A program made the translations under genes and the position numbers. Source: Rhizobium sp. N324 (GTDB lineage Bacteria; Pseudomonadota; Alphaproteobacteria; Rhizobiales; Rhizobiaceae). From it: a DNA stretch of 64,000 nucleotides. Position 1 is the stretch's first letter; every line of letters starts with the position of its first letter. Under the pieces are notes generated by a model. The model did no database searches. It worked only from the letters and a program-made list of their open reading frames with translations, and had not been told where the DNA came from. The DNA lies in contig NZ_CP013632.1 in NCBI RefSeq assembly GCF_001664485.1, positions 248,001 through 312,000 of the forward strand, written 5' to 3'. This document shows, piece by piece, positions 63,397 through 64,000 of the stretch.

Positions 63397-64000
63397 CCGG
63401 GCCTGTTCTCGAGATTGTCGGCGTCAGCAAACGTTTCGGCGCCAATCTCGCCAATGACGATATTTCCATGACGCTGGTCAGGGGCGAGGTCGTCGCCCTG
63501 CTCGGTGAGAACGGCGCGGGCAAGACCACGCTGATGAGCATGCTTTTCGGCCACTATGTGCCGGATGCCGGCCGAATTCTGATCGACGGCGCCGAGCTGC
63601 CGCAGGGCAAGCCGCGCGCGGCGATCCGCGCCGGCGTCGGCATGGTGCATCAGCATTTCTCGCTCGCGCCCAATCTGACCGTTCTCGAAAACGTCATGAC
63701 CGGCACGGAAGGCCTTTGGTCCTGGCGCTCGGCAACATCCCAGGCGCGCAAGAAACTCCTGGCGATTTCGGAGCGCTTCGGCCTGCAGGTCGATCCGGAT
63801 GCCCGTCTTGGCGACCTTTCGGTCGGCGAGCAGCAGAGAGTGGAAATCCTCAAGGCGCTTTACAACGATGCCCGCATCCTGATCCTCGATGAGCCGACGG
63901 CGGTGCTGACCAACATCGAAGCCGAGCGGCTGTTCACGACGCTGAAGGAAATGGCCCGCCAGGGCCTGTCGCTGATCTTCATCTCGCACAAGCTCGACGA
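63393..64000 (+). CDS. BMP-type ABC transporter ATP-binding protein (cut by window edge)
   Basis: The first 202 residues are visible. It starts MTGPVLEIVGVSKRFGANLA, with Walker A GENGAGKTTLM, the loop VGMVHQHFSLAPNLTVLENV, signature LSVGEQQRVEILKAL and Walker B ILILDEPTAVLT. Proteins of this class have two such domains, and the second lies beyond the edge. It starts at an ATGA overlap with the amidase stop. Permease genes are expected next. Confidence 0.9.
   Translation, partial: MTGPVLEIVGVSKRFGANLANDDISMTLVRGEVVALLGENGAGKTTLMSMLFGHYVPDAGRILIDGAELPQGKPRAAIRAGVGMVHQHFSLAPNLTVLENVMTGTEGLWSWRSATSQARKKLLAISERFGLQVDPDARLGDLSVGEQQRVEILKALYNDARILILDEPTAVLTNIEAERLFTTLKEMARQGLSLIFISHKLD

Overview
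The window looks like one replicon segment, probably a large accessory plasmid or secondary replicon, of a Rhizobium species in the leguminosarum/etli group. Four things point there. Coding density is high, at about 60% G+C. About half of the genes belong to ABC uptake operons paired with GntR, LacI, Crp or LuxR regulators. A thiC-thiO-thiS-thiG operon sits behind a TPP riboswitch, as in rhizobia. A two-hairpin, RIME-like rhizobial intergenic repeat lies beside an IS5-type insertion sequence. The species call is inference from gene content.

Layout. 0-4 kb: a nitrate/sulfonate/taurine-type ABC operon (minus strand) divergent from a HutC-type GntR regulator. 4-5.3 kb: a low-G+C patch with a small membrane protein, a decayed copy of the regulator's 3' end and a CrpP-like small protein. 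5.5-13.8 kb: a block that may handle sulfur. It has a TauE/SafE exporter, a second sulfonate-type ABC operon whose binding protein carries a C-terminal extension, a divergent Crp/Fnr regulator, and a tight operon of DUF971 protein, AprA-like flavoprotein, AprB-like two-cluster ferredoxin and HEAT-repeat protein. 14.1-18.1 kb: thiCOSG with its riboswitch. 18.2-19.1 kb: an acetyltransferase and a small orphan. 19.1-26.7 kb: a LacI-controlled CUT1 sugar transporter with a FucU/RbsD mutarotase and a ribokinase. 26.8-30 kb: an orphan ParD antitoxin, then an Ldh-family reductase, a DapA-family lyase and a GntR/FCD regulator resembling parts of hydroxyproline catabolism. 30.4-35.2 kb: a YhaO/YhaN (SbcD/SbcC-like) pair. 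35.2-36.9 kb: an IS element, a RIME-like repeat and a PIN/Phd toxin-antitoxin pair.

37-46 kb holds the most coherent signalling system. A LuxR solo has Met and Trp where acyl-homoserine-lactone receptors have Trp57 and Tyr61, which is the signature of plant-signal-responsive solos (OryR, PsoR, NesR, PipR). It lies between two proline-iminopeptidase-type hydrolases, and the second hydrolase leads into a complete dipeptide/oligopeptide ABC transporter. Two copies of a lux-box-like dyad (CTATCAC..TTATAG) sit in front of the two hydrolase transcription units.

46-56.4 kb: a second CUT1 sugar operon with a Gfo/Idh/MocA dehydrogenase and a cupin, a GntR/FCD regulator, and a divergent Tm-1-like/TIM-barrel pair. 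56.6-58.5 kb: a universal stress protein behind an FNR/FixK-type box, then CbpA-CbpM chaperones. 58.5-60.7 kb: a three-gene phospholipid-type operon (CDP-alcohol transferase, PlsC-like, CdsA-like). 61-64 kb: a BMP-family ABC system with an amidase between the binding protein and the ATPase; the ATPase runs off the right edge.

All identifications come from reading motifs and gene order. No database search was run, and substrate assignments for the ABC systems are inferences.
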